This document shows, piece by piece, positions 1 to 7,315 of a stretch of 32,742 bases of DNA. This stretch comes from an uncultured Gemmatimonadota bacterium (lineage in GTDB: Bacteria > Gemmatimonadota > Gemmatimonadetes > Gemmatimonadales > Gemmatimonadaceae), in assembly GCA_903906325.1 (NCBI GenBank), contig CAIVJV010000085.1:1-32742 (forward strand), read 5' to 3'. Numbering within the stretch: position 1 is the first letter of the stretch; every line of letters begins with the position of its first letter. The position numbers and the translations under genes are program-made. A model generated the notes under the pieces. It ran no database searches, was not told where the DNA came from, and was given only the letters and a program-made list of their open reading frames with translations.

Positions 1-1101
1 CAGCTCACGAGCGTGCACTACGCACAGCGACCCGGGAACGAGTTCACCTACGACTCGACGCGTACCCTCATGGACGGGGGCGTCCACTCGCTGACGCTCC
101 GGCGCTATGCGGGGCGCGTGCGGTGGGAGACGATCACGCGGTATGCGGAACCGGGGACGGAGCTCAACGACCTGGGGTTCGTCACCCTCGTGAACGATGC
201 GATGCTGCGCAACCAGCTCTCGTTCGCCTCGGTGCAGCCCTCCGCGTGGTACCGGCGCGGGAACGTGAGCCTGAACGCCGAGCAACATTGGACCACCGGA
301 GGGCTCCCGACCGGGTCCTCGGTGGCGCTCTTCGGACGGGCGGAGCTCACGAACTTCTGGGGGGTGGAGCTCTACTACACCACGTGGAATCTCGGGGCCA
401 CACGTTGCATCACCTGCGCGCGGGGCGGACCGGCGCTGCGGATGTCACGCAGCGAACTCTTCTCCGTCGAGTTCGAGGGAGACCTGCGCCGCACGCTGCA
501 ACCGACCGCTGATCTGCAGGTCGCGCGGGGCGATGACGGCCGCTCCTGGCAGGCCTCGGCGCAGGTGGGGCTCAACGGACGGATCGGGACCCGCACCCAG
601 CTCGAGCTCGGCACCTCATTCGAGCGTCGAGTCGATGACAGCCAGCACTTCGCCAACTATGGGGCGGTGCTCAGCGACACCACCCACTTCACCGTCGCCC
701 GGCTCGCGCAGTCGACGTTGGCGATCACCACGCGGCTCAATGTGACGGTGACGCCGACGGTGAGTCTCCAGATCTACGCGCAGCCCTTCGTCTCGGCGGG
801 GTCATTCTCCGATCGCCGGGAGATCGTCGCCCCCGATGCCCCGCGCTACGCCGATCGCTTCCAGCCGTACCTCCCGGTGGCAGGATCGTTCGGGGCGTTC
901 ACGAGCCGGCAGTTCAACTCGAACGTGGTGCTCCGCTGGGAGTACCGGCTGGGATCGCAGCTCTTCCTCGTCTGGCAGCAGGGGCGTGGGGATGGGGCGA
1001 ATCCGGGGCCCTTCGCGCCGCGCCAGGACCTGGGGCGGCTCTTCGCGGCGCATCCGAACAACACCCTCCTGCTCAAGTTCTCGTACTGGCTCAATCCGTA
1101 G
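1..1101 (+). CDS. DUF5916-like protein, C-terminal part (5' end outside window)
   Basis: The reading frame is open from the first base, so the GTG at 13 is not the true start and the N-terminus lies upstream of the window. About 366 residues are visible. They are rich in alternating polar/hydrophobic strands with aromatic residues, consistent with a C-terminal outer-membrane beta-barrel. The ending, LFLVWQQGRGD followed about 25 residues later by NTLLLKFSYWLNP, matches the C-terminus of the DUF5916 family, large proteins that usually carry an N-terminal carbohydrate-binding-like domain (CBM9) before the barrel. That N-terminal domain is not visible here. No enzymatic role can be assigned; the family is common in Gemmatimonadota and Bacteroidota (from memory). 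Two cysteines lie close together in ATRCITCARGG. The stop is 21 bases before the MHS transporter. Family assignment is fairly sure, function unknown. Confidence 0.75.
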   Translation, partial: QLTSVHYAQRPGNEFTYDSTRTLMDGGVHSLTLRRYAGRVRWETITRYAEPGTELNDLGFVTLVNDAMLRNQLSFASVQPSAWYRRGNVSLNAEQHWTTGGLPTGSSVALFGRAELTNFWGVELYYTTWNLGATRCITCARGGPALRMSRSELFSVEFEGDLRRTLQPTADLQVARGDDGRSWQASAQVGLNGRIGTRTQLELGTSFERRVDDSQHFANYGAVLSDTTHFTVARLAQSTLAITTRLNVTVTPTVSLQIYAQPFVSAGSFSDRREIVAPDAPRYADRFQPYLPVAGSFGAFTSRQFNSNVVLRWEYRLGSQLFLVWQQGRGDGANPGPFAPRQDLGRLFAAHPNNTLLLKFSYWLNP

Positions 1102-1109
1102 TCGCGGCG

Positions 1110-1115
1110 CATCTT
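1110..1115 (+). promoter_or_regulatory. candidate -10 hexamer CATCTT, leaderless start at 1123
   Basis: CATCTT ends exactly seven bases before the ATG at 1123, and no Shine-Dalgarno sequence is present. The same hexamer at the same distance precedes the starts at 5244 and 22050 on the minus strand. No recognisable -35 box was found. Confidence 0.4.
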
Positions 1116-1122
1116 CCCGCCC

Positions 1123-2742
1123 ATGGCCCTGATCCCTGACACCACCCGCGACGCCCGGAAGGTGATCGTCGCCTCGTCCCTCGGCACGATCTTCGAGTGG
1201 TACGACTTCTATCTCTACGGCTCGCTCGCCGGGATCATCGGGGCGCAGTTCTTCTCCGGGGTGAATCCCACGGCGGCGTTCATCTTCGCGCTGCTGGCCT
1301 TCGCGGCAGGGTTCGCGGTGCGCCCCTTCGGGGCGCTGATCTTCGGACGGCTCGGGGACCTCGTGGGCCGCAAGCACACCTTCCTCGTCACGATCCTCCT
1401 GATGGGGGTCTCGACCTTCGTCGTCGGGATCCTCCCCTCGTACGCACGGATCGGGATCGCGGCCCCGATCATCCTGATCCTCCTGCGCTTGCTCCAAGGC
1501 CTCGCGCTCGGCGGGGAGTACGGCGGCGCCGCCACCTATGTGGCCGAGCATGCGCCGCCGGGGGAGCGTGGGAGCTACACCTCATGGATCCAGACGACGG
1601 CGACGATGGGGCTCTTCCTCTCGCTGTTGGTGATCACCACCTGTCGCGTGGTGCTCGGCGCCGAGGCGTTCGCGGCGTGGGGGTGGCGGATCCCCTTCAT
1701 GGTCTCGCTCGTGCTCCTCGGGATCTCGGTCTGGATCCGGCTCGCGCTCGAGGAGTCCCCGGTCTTCCGGGCGATGAAGGCGGAGGGGACGACCTCCAAG
1801 GCGCCGCTCCGGGAGTCGTTCGGCTCGTGGCCGAACCTGCGCGTGGTGCTGATCGCGCTCTTCGGGCTCACCGCGGGGCAGGCGGTCGTCTGGTATACGG
1901 GGCAGTTCTATACGCTCTTCTTCCTCACGCAGACGCTGAAGGTCGATCTCCAGACGGGGAACATCCTCGTCGCGGTCTCGCTCCTGCTCGCGACCCCGTT
2001 CTTCGTGATCTTCGGGAAGCTCTCGGACAAGATCGGACGGAAGCCGGTGATCCTCACGGGGTGTGCGCTCGCGGCACTGACCTACTTCCCCCTCTTCCGT
2101 GCGCTGACGCACTACGCGAACCCGGCGCTCGAGGCGGCGCAGGCGGCGGCCCCAGTGGTGGTCGTCGCCGACCCCGCCGAGTGCTCGGTGCAGTTCAATC
2201 CGGTGGGGACGAGCGCCTTCACCTCGTCGTGCGATGTGGCCAAGGCGGCGCTCGTGAAGCGAGGGATCCCATACCGGAACATGGAGGGGACCGGGGCCGC
2301 CCTCGTGCGGATCGGGGCGAACGAGATCGTGGCCTACGACGCGACGGTCGCCGACTCGGCGACGAAGGCGACCTTCGATGCGGCGCTCACCGCGCGGCTC
2401 ACCGAGGCGGCGTATCCCGCCGCGGCCGATCCTGAGCGGATCGACACCCCGATGGTGGTCCTGATCCTCTGGATCCTCGTCCTCTACGTGACGTTGGTCT
2501 ACGGCCCGATCGCGGCGGCGCTCGTCGAGATGTTCCCCGCGCGGATCCGCTACACCTCGATGTCGCTCCCGTACCATATCGGCAACGGGTGGTTCGGCGG
2601 CTTCCTCCCGACGACCTCGTTCGCGATCGTCGCCGCGACCGGTGACATCTACTCCGGGCTCTGGTACCCGGTGATCATCGCCACGTTGACCTTGGTGGTC
2701 GGGGCGCTCTTCGTGCGCGAGACCAAGGACGTCGACCTGTAG
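1123..2742 (+). CDS. MHS-family (ProP-like) MFS transporter with large extra domain
   Basis: A 539-residue major facilitator protein, most like the metabolite:H+ symporter family (ProP, ShiA, KgtP). The opening SSLGTIFEWYDFYLYGSLAG is diagnostic of that family, and the motif-A loop GRLGDLVGRKHTF follows TM2. The expected 12 transmembrane segments can be traced. An insertion of roughly 110 residues (about 330-440) lies between two late helices. It is hydrophilic, carries two cysteines (AECSV and SSCDV) and looks like a small folded domain. The substrate cannot be read from the sequence; organic acids, osmolytes and amino acids are all possible. There is no Shine-Dalgarno site and the start may be leaderless. 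The last 94 bases overlap the 3' end of the convergent amidohydrolase gene. Confidence 0.85.
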   Translation: MALIPDTTRDARKVIVASSLGTIFEWYDFYLYGSLAGIIGAQFFSGVNPTAAFIFALLAFAAGFAVRPFGALIFGRLGDLVGRKHTFLVTILLMGVSTFVVGILPSYARIGIAAPIILILLRLLQGLALGGEYGGAATYVAEHAPPGERGSYTSWIQTTATMGLFLSLLVITTCRVVLGAEAFAAWGWRIPFMVSLVLLGISVWIRLALEESPVFRAMKAEGTTSKAPLRESFGSWPNLRVVLIALFGLTAGQAVVWYTGQFYTLFFLTQTLKVDLQTGNILVAVSLLLATPFFVIFGKLSDKIGRKPVILTGCALAALTYFPLFRALTHYANPALEAAQAAAPVVVVADPAECSVQFNPVGTSAFTSSCDVAKAALVKRGIPYRNMEGTGAALVRIGANEIVAYDATVADSATKATFDAALTARLTEAAYPAAADPERIDTPMVVLILWILVLYVTLVYGPIAAALVEMFPARIRYTSMSLPYHIGNGWFGGFLPTTSFAIVAATGDIYSGLWYPVIIATLTLVVGALFVRETKDVDL

Positions 2743-4394
2743 GTCTCGCGCCCCCCCATCACGGTGAGCACCGGGGTCGCGCGCATCAGCACCACCGACG
2801 GCACGTCGAAGATCTCCTCCGAGAGCACGACGAAGTCCGCGAGCATCCCGACCTTCAGCACGCCGATCTCCTGCTCGCGGAAGGCGGCGTAGGCGGCATC
2901 GGCGGTGTAGTGGCGGAGCGCCGCCTCGAGGGTGATCCGCTGCTCGGGATTCCATCCACCGAACGGGGTCCCGTCATCGAGCTGCCGGGTCACGGCGGTG
3001 TAGATCCCCCAGAGGGGATTCATCGGGAACACCGGGTAGTCGCTGCCGAAGGGTTGGATCGCGCCGGCGTCGTCGAGTGACTTGAAGGGCATCGGTCGGT
3101 CGGCGCGATCGGGGCCGAGCATCGTGAGATAGTTGCCGAGCCCGGTGGCATCGGGGGTCGCGAAGATCGCCTGCGTGGAGGCGATCACCCCCAGCGCCTT
3201 GAAGCGCGGGATGTCGGTCGGGTGCGGGACCTCGAGGTGCTCGATGCGATGGCGCGCGTCTCGGCGTCCGCCCTCCCGCTGGACCTGCTCGTAGGCATCG
3301 AGGGCGATGCGGATCGCCCGGTCCCCGATCGCATGGAGCGCCACCTGTAGCCCCGCGCGATCGTAGCGCGCGATGGTCATCCGCAGCGTGTCGACATCCC
3401 AGCGGAGGAGGCCGAGGTCGCGGCGGCCCGCGCTATAGGGCTCGAGCATCCCGGCGGTGCCCGCGTCGACGGTGCCGTCGAGCATCCCCTTGGCGAGCCC
3501 GTAGCGGATGAGTGGCCCGGTCTGCGCGCGGACGAGCGCGGCATAGCGCTCGAGGGTGGAGTCGGCGACGGTGGCGCTGAAGGGGACCCCGACCCGGAAG
3601 CGGACGAGGAGGGAATCCTCTACCAGCGCGCGGGCGATCGCGGAGTCCTCGGTGGCGCTCATCCCCTGCGCGAGTTGGAGCGCGGTGAGCCCGCGCTCGG
3701 CGGCGCGGTGCATCTCATAGCGGAGCGCGGCGTACACCTCGTCCGCGGTCGGGGCGGGGAGCTGGTTCCGCACGAGTGGCATCGCCGTCTCCTGCAGGAG
3801 ACCGGTCGGCGTGCCGTCCCGATCGAGGACGATCGCCCCGCCCACAGGGACGGGGGTGTCCTTCGTGATCCCCGCCCGCTGGAGCGCCACCGTGTTGGCG
3901 AGGACCTGATGCCCATCGCGATCGGTCAGGAGCACGGGGCGCGTGGGGAAGGCGGCGTCGAGGTAGCGGCGATGTGGGGTGCGGCCCGGGAAGCGTTGCG
4001 GCGTCCATCCACGGCCGGTGATCCAGGCATCCGCCGGGAGCTCCTCGGCGAAGGCCTCGAGGCGCGCGATCAGCTCCGCGACATCCTCGGCCCCATTCAG
4101 GTCCGCGGTGCGGCGAGTGGGGAGATGCCAGTGCGCATCGTGGAACCCCGGGAGCATGCGACGTCCGCCGAGGTCCTCGACGATGGTCGTGGGCCCCGCG
4201 AGGGTGCGGAGGGAATCGTCGGTGCCGACGGCGACGATGGTATCGCCGCGAAGGGCGATCGCGGTGGCCATGGGGTTCGTCGCGTCCCCGGTCCAGATGC
4301 GGGCGTTGACGAAGATCCGGTCCGGGGGCGGGACCGTCCGGTCACAGGCCGTGCTGCCGATGACCAGTGCGAGCAGGCTCAGGGGTCTACGCAT
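2649..4394 (-). CDS. Amidohydrolase, YtcJ/NfdA-like (Amidohydro_3), probable lipoprotein
   Basis: A 581-residue metal-dependent hydrolase of the COG1574 type. MLPGFHDAHWH near residue 88 gives the HxH metal pair, HAIGDRAI and the downstream HRIEHLEV supply later ligands, and PFGSDYPV holds the catalytic Asp region. Members cleave N-acyl or N-formyl amide bonds; the substrate is unknown. The N-terminus is a short hydrophobic signal ending in GSTACD, a weak lipobox that suggests a lipidated periplasmic protein. The ATG overlaps the stop of the upstream alpha/beta hydrolase and is preceded by GGAGGAGG, so translational coupling is likely. The family normally ends soon after the motif seen here as VMGGRETYR. 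This protein continues for about 27 more residues antisense to the MFS gene, so the tail may have been captured by stop-codon loss. Confidence 0.85.
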   Translation of the reverse strand: MRRPLSLLALVIGSTACDRTVPPPDRIFVNARIWTGDATNPMATAIALRGDTIVAVGTDDSLRTLAGPTTIVEDLGGRRMLPGFHDAHWHLPTRRTADLNGAEDVAELIARLEAFAEELPADAWITGRGWTPQRFPGRTPHRRYLDAAFPTRPVLLTDRDGHQVLANTVALQRAGITKDTPVPVGGAIVLDRDGTPTGLLQETAMPLVRNQLPAPTADEVYAALRYEMHRAAERGLTALQLAQGMSATEDSAIARALVEDSLLVRFRVGVPFSATVADSTLERYAALVRAQTGPLIRYGLAKGMLDGTVDAGTAGMLEPYSAGRRDLGLLRWDVDTLRMTIARYDRAGLQVALHAIGDRAIRIALDAYEQVQREGGRRDARHRIEHLEVPHPTDIPRFKALGVIASTQAIFATPDATGLGNYLTMLGPDRADRPMPFKSLDDAGAIQPFGSDYPVFPMNPLWGIYTAVTRQLDDGTPFGGWNPEQRITLEAALRHYTADAAYAAFREQEIGVLKVGMLADFVVLSEEIFDVPSVVLMRATPVLTVMGGRETYRSTSLVSRTKSAPTTKVNVAMITGYQSPE

Positions 4395-5244
4395 GGGCGC
4401 CTCCTCCGATACGGGCGAGCCAGGCCTCGAGCGCGGCGAAGACCTGCGCGCGAGCCGGCTCGTTGAAGATCTCGTGGAACATCGCGGGAAAGACGGTCGC
4501 GGTCACCTGATCGCTCGGGGCCCGTGCCGCGAAGCGCGCCGAGCCGGCGGGCGCGACGTTGCGATCGTCCCCGGCCCATAACAGCAGGGTCGGGAGGGTC
4601 CAGTGCGGGGCCCGAGCGATCGCCTCGGTGCCGGCCTCGACGATCGCCTGCGCGAGTCGCGGGGTGACGCGGTCGTGCACGAGGGGATCGGCCCGGTACG
4701 CGGCCACGACCGCGGGATCGTGCGAGAGTCGCGTGACATCGAGTTGATTGGAGAGCGCGAGGCCTGGCGTCAGCGTGCGCCCGATGGCGAGTTGGATCCG
4801 CTGGGAGGTCGTGAGTCCCGGGTCGAGCGCCGGTGAGGAGAGGATCAGTCCGTCGATGGGACGCACCGCCCGCGCGGCGAACTGCGCGGCGAAGGCGCCC
4901 CCCATCGAATGCCCGAGGAGCAGGAGACGGGTGTCAGGGGTCAGGGGGGAGGAACGGACGGCATCGACGACGGTGGTGAGGTCGGTCAGGTGATCGTCCG
5001 CCCGACGGATCGCGCCGCGGCGGCCCTCGGAGTGGCCGTGGCCTCGGAGATCGTAGGCGATGACGTGCCATCCCCGCGCGGTAAGGAAGGTGGCCACGTG
5101 GTCGTAGCGACCACTGTGTTCGCCGAGCCCGTGGACGATGAGCACGGTCCCCTTGGCTGGACCGGCGGGGTCCCAGTGCCGCTGGGCGAGGCGCGTGCCG
5201 TCGCGCATGGGGAGCATGGGCAGGGTGGGCGCCGGAGTGGTCAT
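4387..5244 (-). CDS. Alpha/beta hydrolase, monoacylglycerol-lipase-like
   Basis: A 285-residue serine hydrolase of the Hydrolase_4 / lysophospholipase type. The oxyanion segment VHGLGEHSGRYDHVA is followed by DLRGHGHSEG. The nucleophile elbow is GHSMGG with Ser113, the acid is in LLWAGDDRNV near residue 225, and the base is His257 in FPAMFHEIF. The family hydrolyses monoacylglycerols or lysophospholipids; no signal peptide is evident, so it is probably cytoplasmic. It is the first gene of a two-gene operon, and its TAG stop lies inside the start region of the amidohydrolase. The start at 5244 has no Shine-Dalgarno site but has CATCTT seven bases upstream. The opposite strand is used by the DCC gene that starts 18 bases away. 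Confidence 0.88.
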   Translation of the reverse strand: MTTPAPTLPMLPMRDGTRLAQRHWDPAGPAKGTVLIVHGLGEHSGRYDHVATFLTARGWHVIAYDLRGHGHSEGRRGAIRRADDHLTDLTTVVDAVRSSPLTPDTRLLLLGHSMGGAFAAQFAARAVRPIDGLILSSPALDPGLTTSQRIQLAIGRTLTPGLALSNQLDVTRLSHDPAVVAAYRADPLVHDRVTPRLAQAIVEAGTEAIARAPHWTLPTLLLWAGDDRNVAPAGSARFAARAPSDQVTATVFPAMFHEIFNEPARAQVFAALEAWLARIGGGAHA

Positions 5245-5251
5245 CCGTGAT

Positions 5252-5257
5252 AAGATG
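5252..5257 (-). promoter_or_regulatory. candidate -10 hexamer CATCTT, leaderless start at 5244
   Basis: Read on the minus strand, CATCTT ends seven bases before the ATG at 5244. On the plus strand the overlapping TAAGAT (5251-5256) lies five bases before GTG 5262, so one short AT-rich patch may serve both divergent genes. Confidence 0.38.
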
Positions 5258-5261
5258 CAGG

Positions 5262-5723
5262 GTGACCGATCCCGTGGCGAATCCGACGGTTCCAGCGCCG
5301 GCGATGGCCGGCACCGGCCCGATCCTCTTCTATGACGGCACCTGTGCCTTCTGTGCCCGGTCGGTGCGGTTCCTCCTCGCGCGCGATCGCCGTCGGCGTA
5401 CGCTGCGCTTCGCCCCCCGTGCAGGTGAGGCGGGGCGCGCGCTCGAGGCGCGACATCCCGGGCTGGCCGAGGTGAGTTCGCTCCTCTGGGTCGAGTCCGA
5501 CGGTGGGCGTGAGCAGGTGATCACGCACTCCACCGCTGCCCTCTCCGCCGCGCGCTATCTCGGGGGCGTCTGGGGTGCACTCGGGACCCTGGGTCTGTTG
5601 GTCCCGCGCGTGATCCGCGATGCGGTCTATGCCGTGATCGCGCGGAACCGGCATCGGTTCCGTGGGCGCGGCGAGGTGTGCGTCGTCTTCCGCCCGGAGG
5701 AGGCGGCGCGCGTCATCGCGTGA
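5262..5723 (+). CDS. DCC-family thiol-disulfide oxidoreductase-like protein (DUF393, YuxK-like)
   Basis: A small protein of about 153 residues whose core opens with ILFYDGTCAFCARSVRFLLARD, the DxxCxxC signature of the DCC/DUF393 family. The rest fits the family: a second block reading SSLLWVES with a later STAAL, and a C-terminal arginine-rich segment. Members have a thioredoxin-like fold and are presumed redox proteins; the physiological partner is unknown. GTG 5262 is chosen because TAAGAT lies just upstream. GTG 5274 and ATG 5304 are alternatives, and the frame is also open back to GTG 5247. The 3' end overlaps the convergent mocA-like gene by 11 bases. Family confident, exact start uncertain. 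Confidence 0.82.
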   Translation: MTDPVANPTVPAPAMAGTGPILFYDGTCAFCARSVRFLLARDRRRRTLRFAPRAGEAGRALEARHPGLAEVSSLLWVESDGGREQVITHSTAALSAARYLGGVWGALGTLGLLVPRVIRDAVYAVIARNRHRFRGRGEVCVVFRPEEAARVIA

Positions 5724-6297
5724 GCGCGGCGTAGTCGTCCGGCGTGTCGATGTCCGCGAGGCGCGCCTCGCGCCAGTCATGCACATTCGCTTCGGCGAGG
5801 TGCGCACGGACCACCGCCTTCCCACACCCCTCGCCATGCCAGGCGAGCAACTCGGGCCAGAGCGCCCGACGGAAGAGGAGCGGCGGCGCGAGCACCTCCC
5901 CGTAGCGCGAGACCTCGAGCGGGGCGTCGGTGGTGCGCGCCGAGGCGATGAGGGTGGCGAGCATCGCGGTGGTGACATGCACCATGTCGGCGAGCATCAC
6001 CAGGGTGGCATCGATCTCGGGCCCGAAGGCGCGGAGCCCCGCGTGCAGCGATCCACTGGTCGGGCCCGTGGGGTCCGGGCTCTCGACGAAGGTGCAGGGG
6101 AGACCTGCCAGGGCCGCGCGCACCCGGTCCTCCTCATGACCGGTGACGACGACGATGTCGCGGATCCCCGCGAGCTGCACGCGTGCGACGGTGCGGCGCA
6201 CCATCGGGACGCCCTCGACGGGGAGGAGGAGCTTGTTGGTGGTGGGCCCCATCCGCGTGGAGGCGCCCGCCGCGAGGATCACCGCGCCGATCCGCAT
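5713..6297 (-). CDS. mocA: MocA-like molybdenum cofactor cytidylyltransferase / NTP transferase
   Basis: A 194-residue nucleotidyltransferase with the GT-A fold signature VILAAGASTRMG, then a lysine in NKLLLP, and VMLADMVHV as the metal-binding block. The family attaches CMP to molybdopterin to form the MCD cofactor used by xanthine-oxidase-type enzymes. That fits its place as the last gene of a molybdenum hydroxylase operon. The usual LADMP proline is replaced by valine here, so a related NTP transferase role is not excluded. ATG 6297 starts one base after the XdhC stop, with a GGTGAG stretch in front. ATG 6309, overlapping xdhC by 11 bases, is an alternative. The 3' end overlaps the DCC gene on the other strand by 11 bases. 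Confidence 0.85.
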   Translation of the reverse strand: MRIGAVILAAGASTRMGPTTNKLLLPVEGVPMVRRTVARVQLAGIRDIVVVTGHEEDRVRAALAGLPCTFVESPDPTGPTSGSLHAGLRAFGPEIDATLVMLADMVHVTTAMLATLIASARTTDAPLEVSRYGEVLAPPLLFRRALWPELLAWHGEGCGKAVVRAHLAEANVHDWREARLADIDTPDDYAALTR

Positions 6298-6298
6298 C

Positions 6299-7315
6299 TC
6301 ACCGCTCATCGCTGCTGGCGTGGATCGGTGCGCGGCGCTCCCGCAACGACCGGGGTGCACGGCCGCTCCGCACCGCGAGGATCTCCGCGAGGATCGCGAT
6401 CGCCACTTGCTCGGCCCCATCGGTCCCGATGTCGAGCCCGACCGGGCCGTAGAGCCGCGCGGTATCGATCGGCCCTTCGGTGCGGAGCACGCCGAGGATG
6501 CGCTCCGTCCGGGCGCGTGGGCCGAGCATCCCGATGTAGCCGACGGGACTCGTGAGGAGGGCGCGCAGGTACGCGGTGTCGTCGGCGTAGTGATGGGTCA
6601 TCACCACCGCGAAGTCCTGCGCGGTGAGGACCACGTGCTCGGCGAGGTGCGTGGCATCGGTCTCGACGCGGCGCACCGACGCGGGGAAGCGCTCGGGGGC
6701 GAGGAGTCCGGGCCGACGGTCGGCGACGACCACGCGGAGCCCCACCGCCTCGGCGAGGCGGACGAGATGCACGGCGTCGTCGCCCCCGCTGACGACGAGG
6801 AGGCGCGGGGGCGGGGTGAGCGCATCGACGAACCATTCCTGGCCATCGATCGTGACGAGGCGCGAGCCTCCGGCGAGCCACTCCGCGCCGGTCGTCACGC
6901 GACGCCGCCCCCCCGCGATCGGGGTGAGCACGGCGAACGCCTCCTCCCGTGCGATCGCCTCCCGCTCGGCAGCCATATCGTCGGTGATCGGCGTGATCAG
7001 CACCTCCACCTCGCCCTCGCAGCCGACGCCGAGGTCCCAGGCGACGACCTCATCGCTCCCGCCGCAGTAGGTGCGTCGCTCGGCCGCTCCCGTGGCGATC
7101 ACGCGGAGCGCGGTCTCACGCACATCGCCCTCGAGGCAGCCCCCGCTCACATTGCCGACGGAGGTGCCGTCCGTGCGCACCATGAGCTTGGCCCCGGCGT
7201 GTCGATACGCCGACCCGCGCACGCGGATAACCGTGGCGAGGGCCGCCGCGGAACCCGCCTGATGCACCGCCGCGATCGCGGCGAGGACCTGCCGCGTCTC
7301 GAGCCAGTGCTTCAT
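6299..7315 (-). CDS. xdhC: XdhC/CoxI-family molybdenum cofactor insertion protein
   Basis: A 338-residue two-domain protein. The N-terminal XdhC_CoxI domain contains ATVIRVRGSAYRHAGAKLMV and the conserved GGCLEGDVRE. The C-terminal Rossmann-like XdhC_C domain begins at LLVVSGGDDAVHLVRLAE and includes VVVADRRPGLL. XdhC proteins bind the molybdenum cofactor, promote its sulfuration and deliver it to xanthine-dehydrogenase-type apoenzymes. The start MKHWLETRQVL overlaps the stop of the upstream large-subunit gene in an ATGA arrangement. A much longer upstream-extended frame (to 7783) exists but merely runs through the large-subunit gene. The neighbours make a maturation role for the adjacent enzyme almost certain, although the enzyme's substrate is unknown. 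Confidence 0.9.
   Translation of the reverse strand: MKHWLETRQVLAAIAAVHQAGSAAALATVIRVRGSAYRHAGAKLMVRTDGTSVGNVSGGCLEGDVRETALRVIATGAAERRTYCGGSDEVVAWDLGVGCEGEVEVLITPITDDMAAEREAIAREEAFAVLTPIAGGRRRVTTGAEWLAGGSRLVTIDGQEWFVDALTPPPRLLVVSGGDDAVHLVRLAEAVGLRVVVADRRPGLLAPERFPASVRRVETDATHLAEHVVLTAQDFAVVMTHHYADDTAYLRALLTSPVGYIGMLGPRARTERILGVLRTEGPIDTARLYGPVGLDIGTDGAEQVAIAILAEILAVRSGRAPRSLRERRAPIHASSDER

Noticed and set aside
1582..2955. A 457-residue minus-strand frame across the MHS gene
   Set aside because: Charged low-complexity shadow; the plus strand has clear transporter helices.
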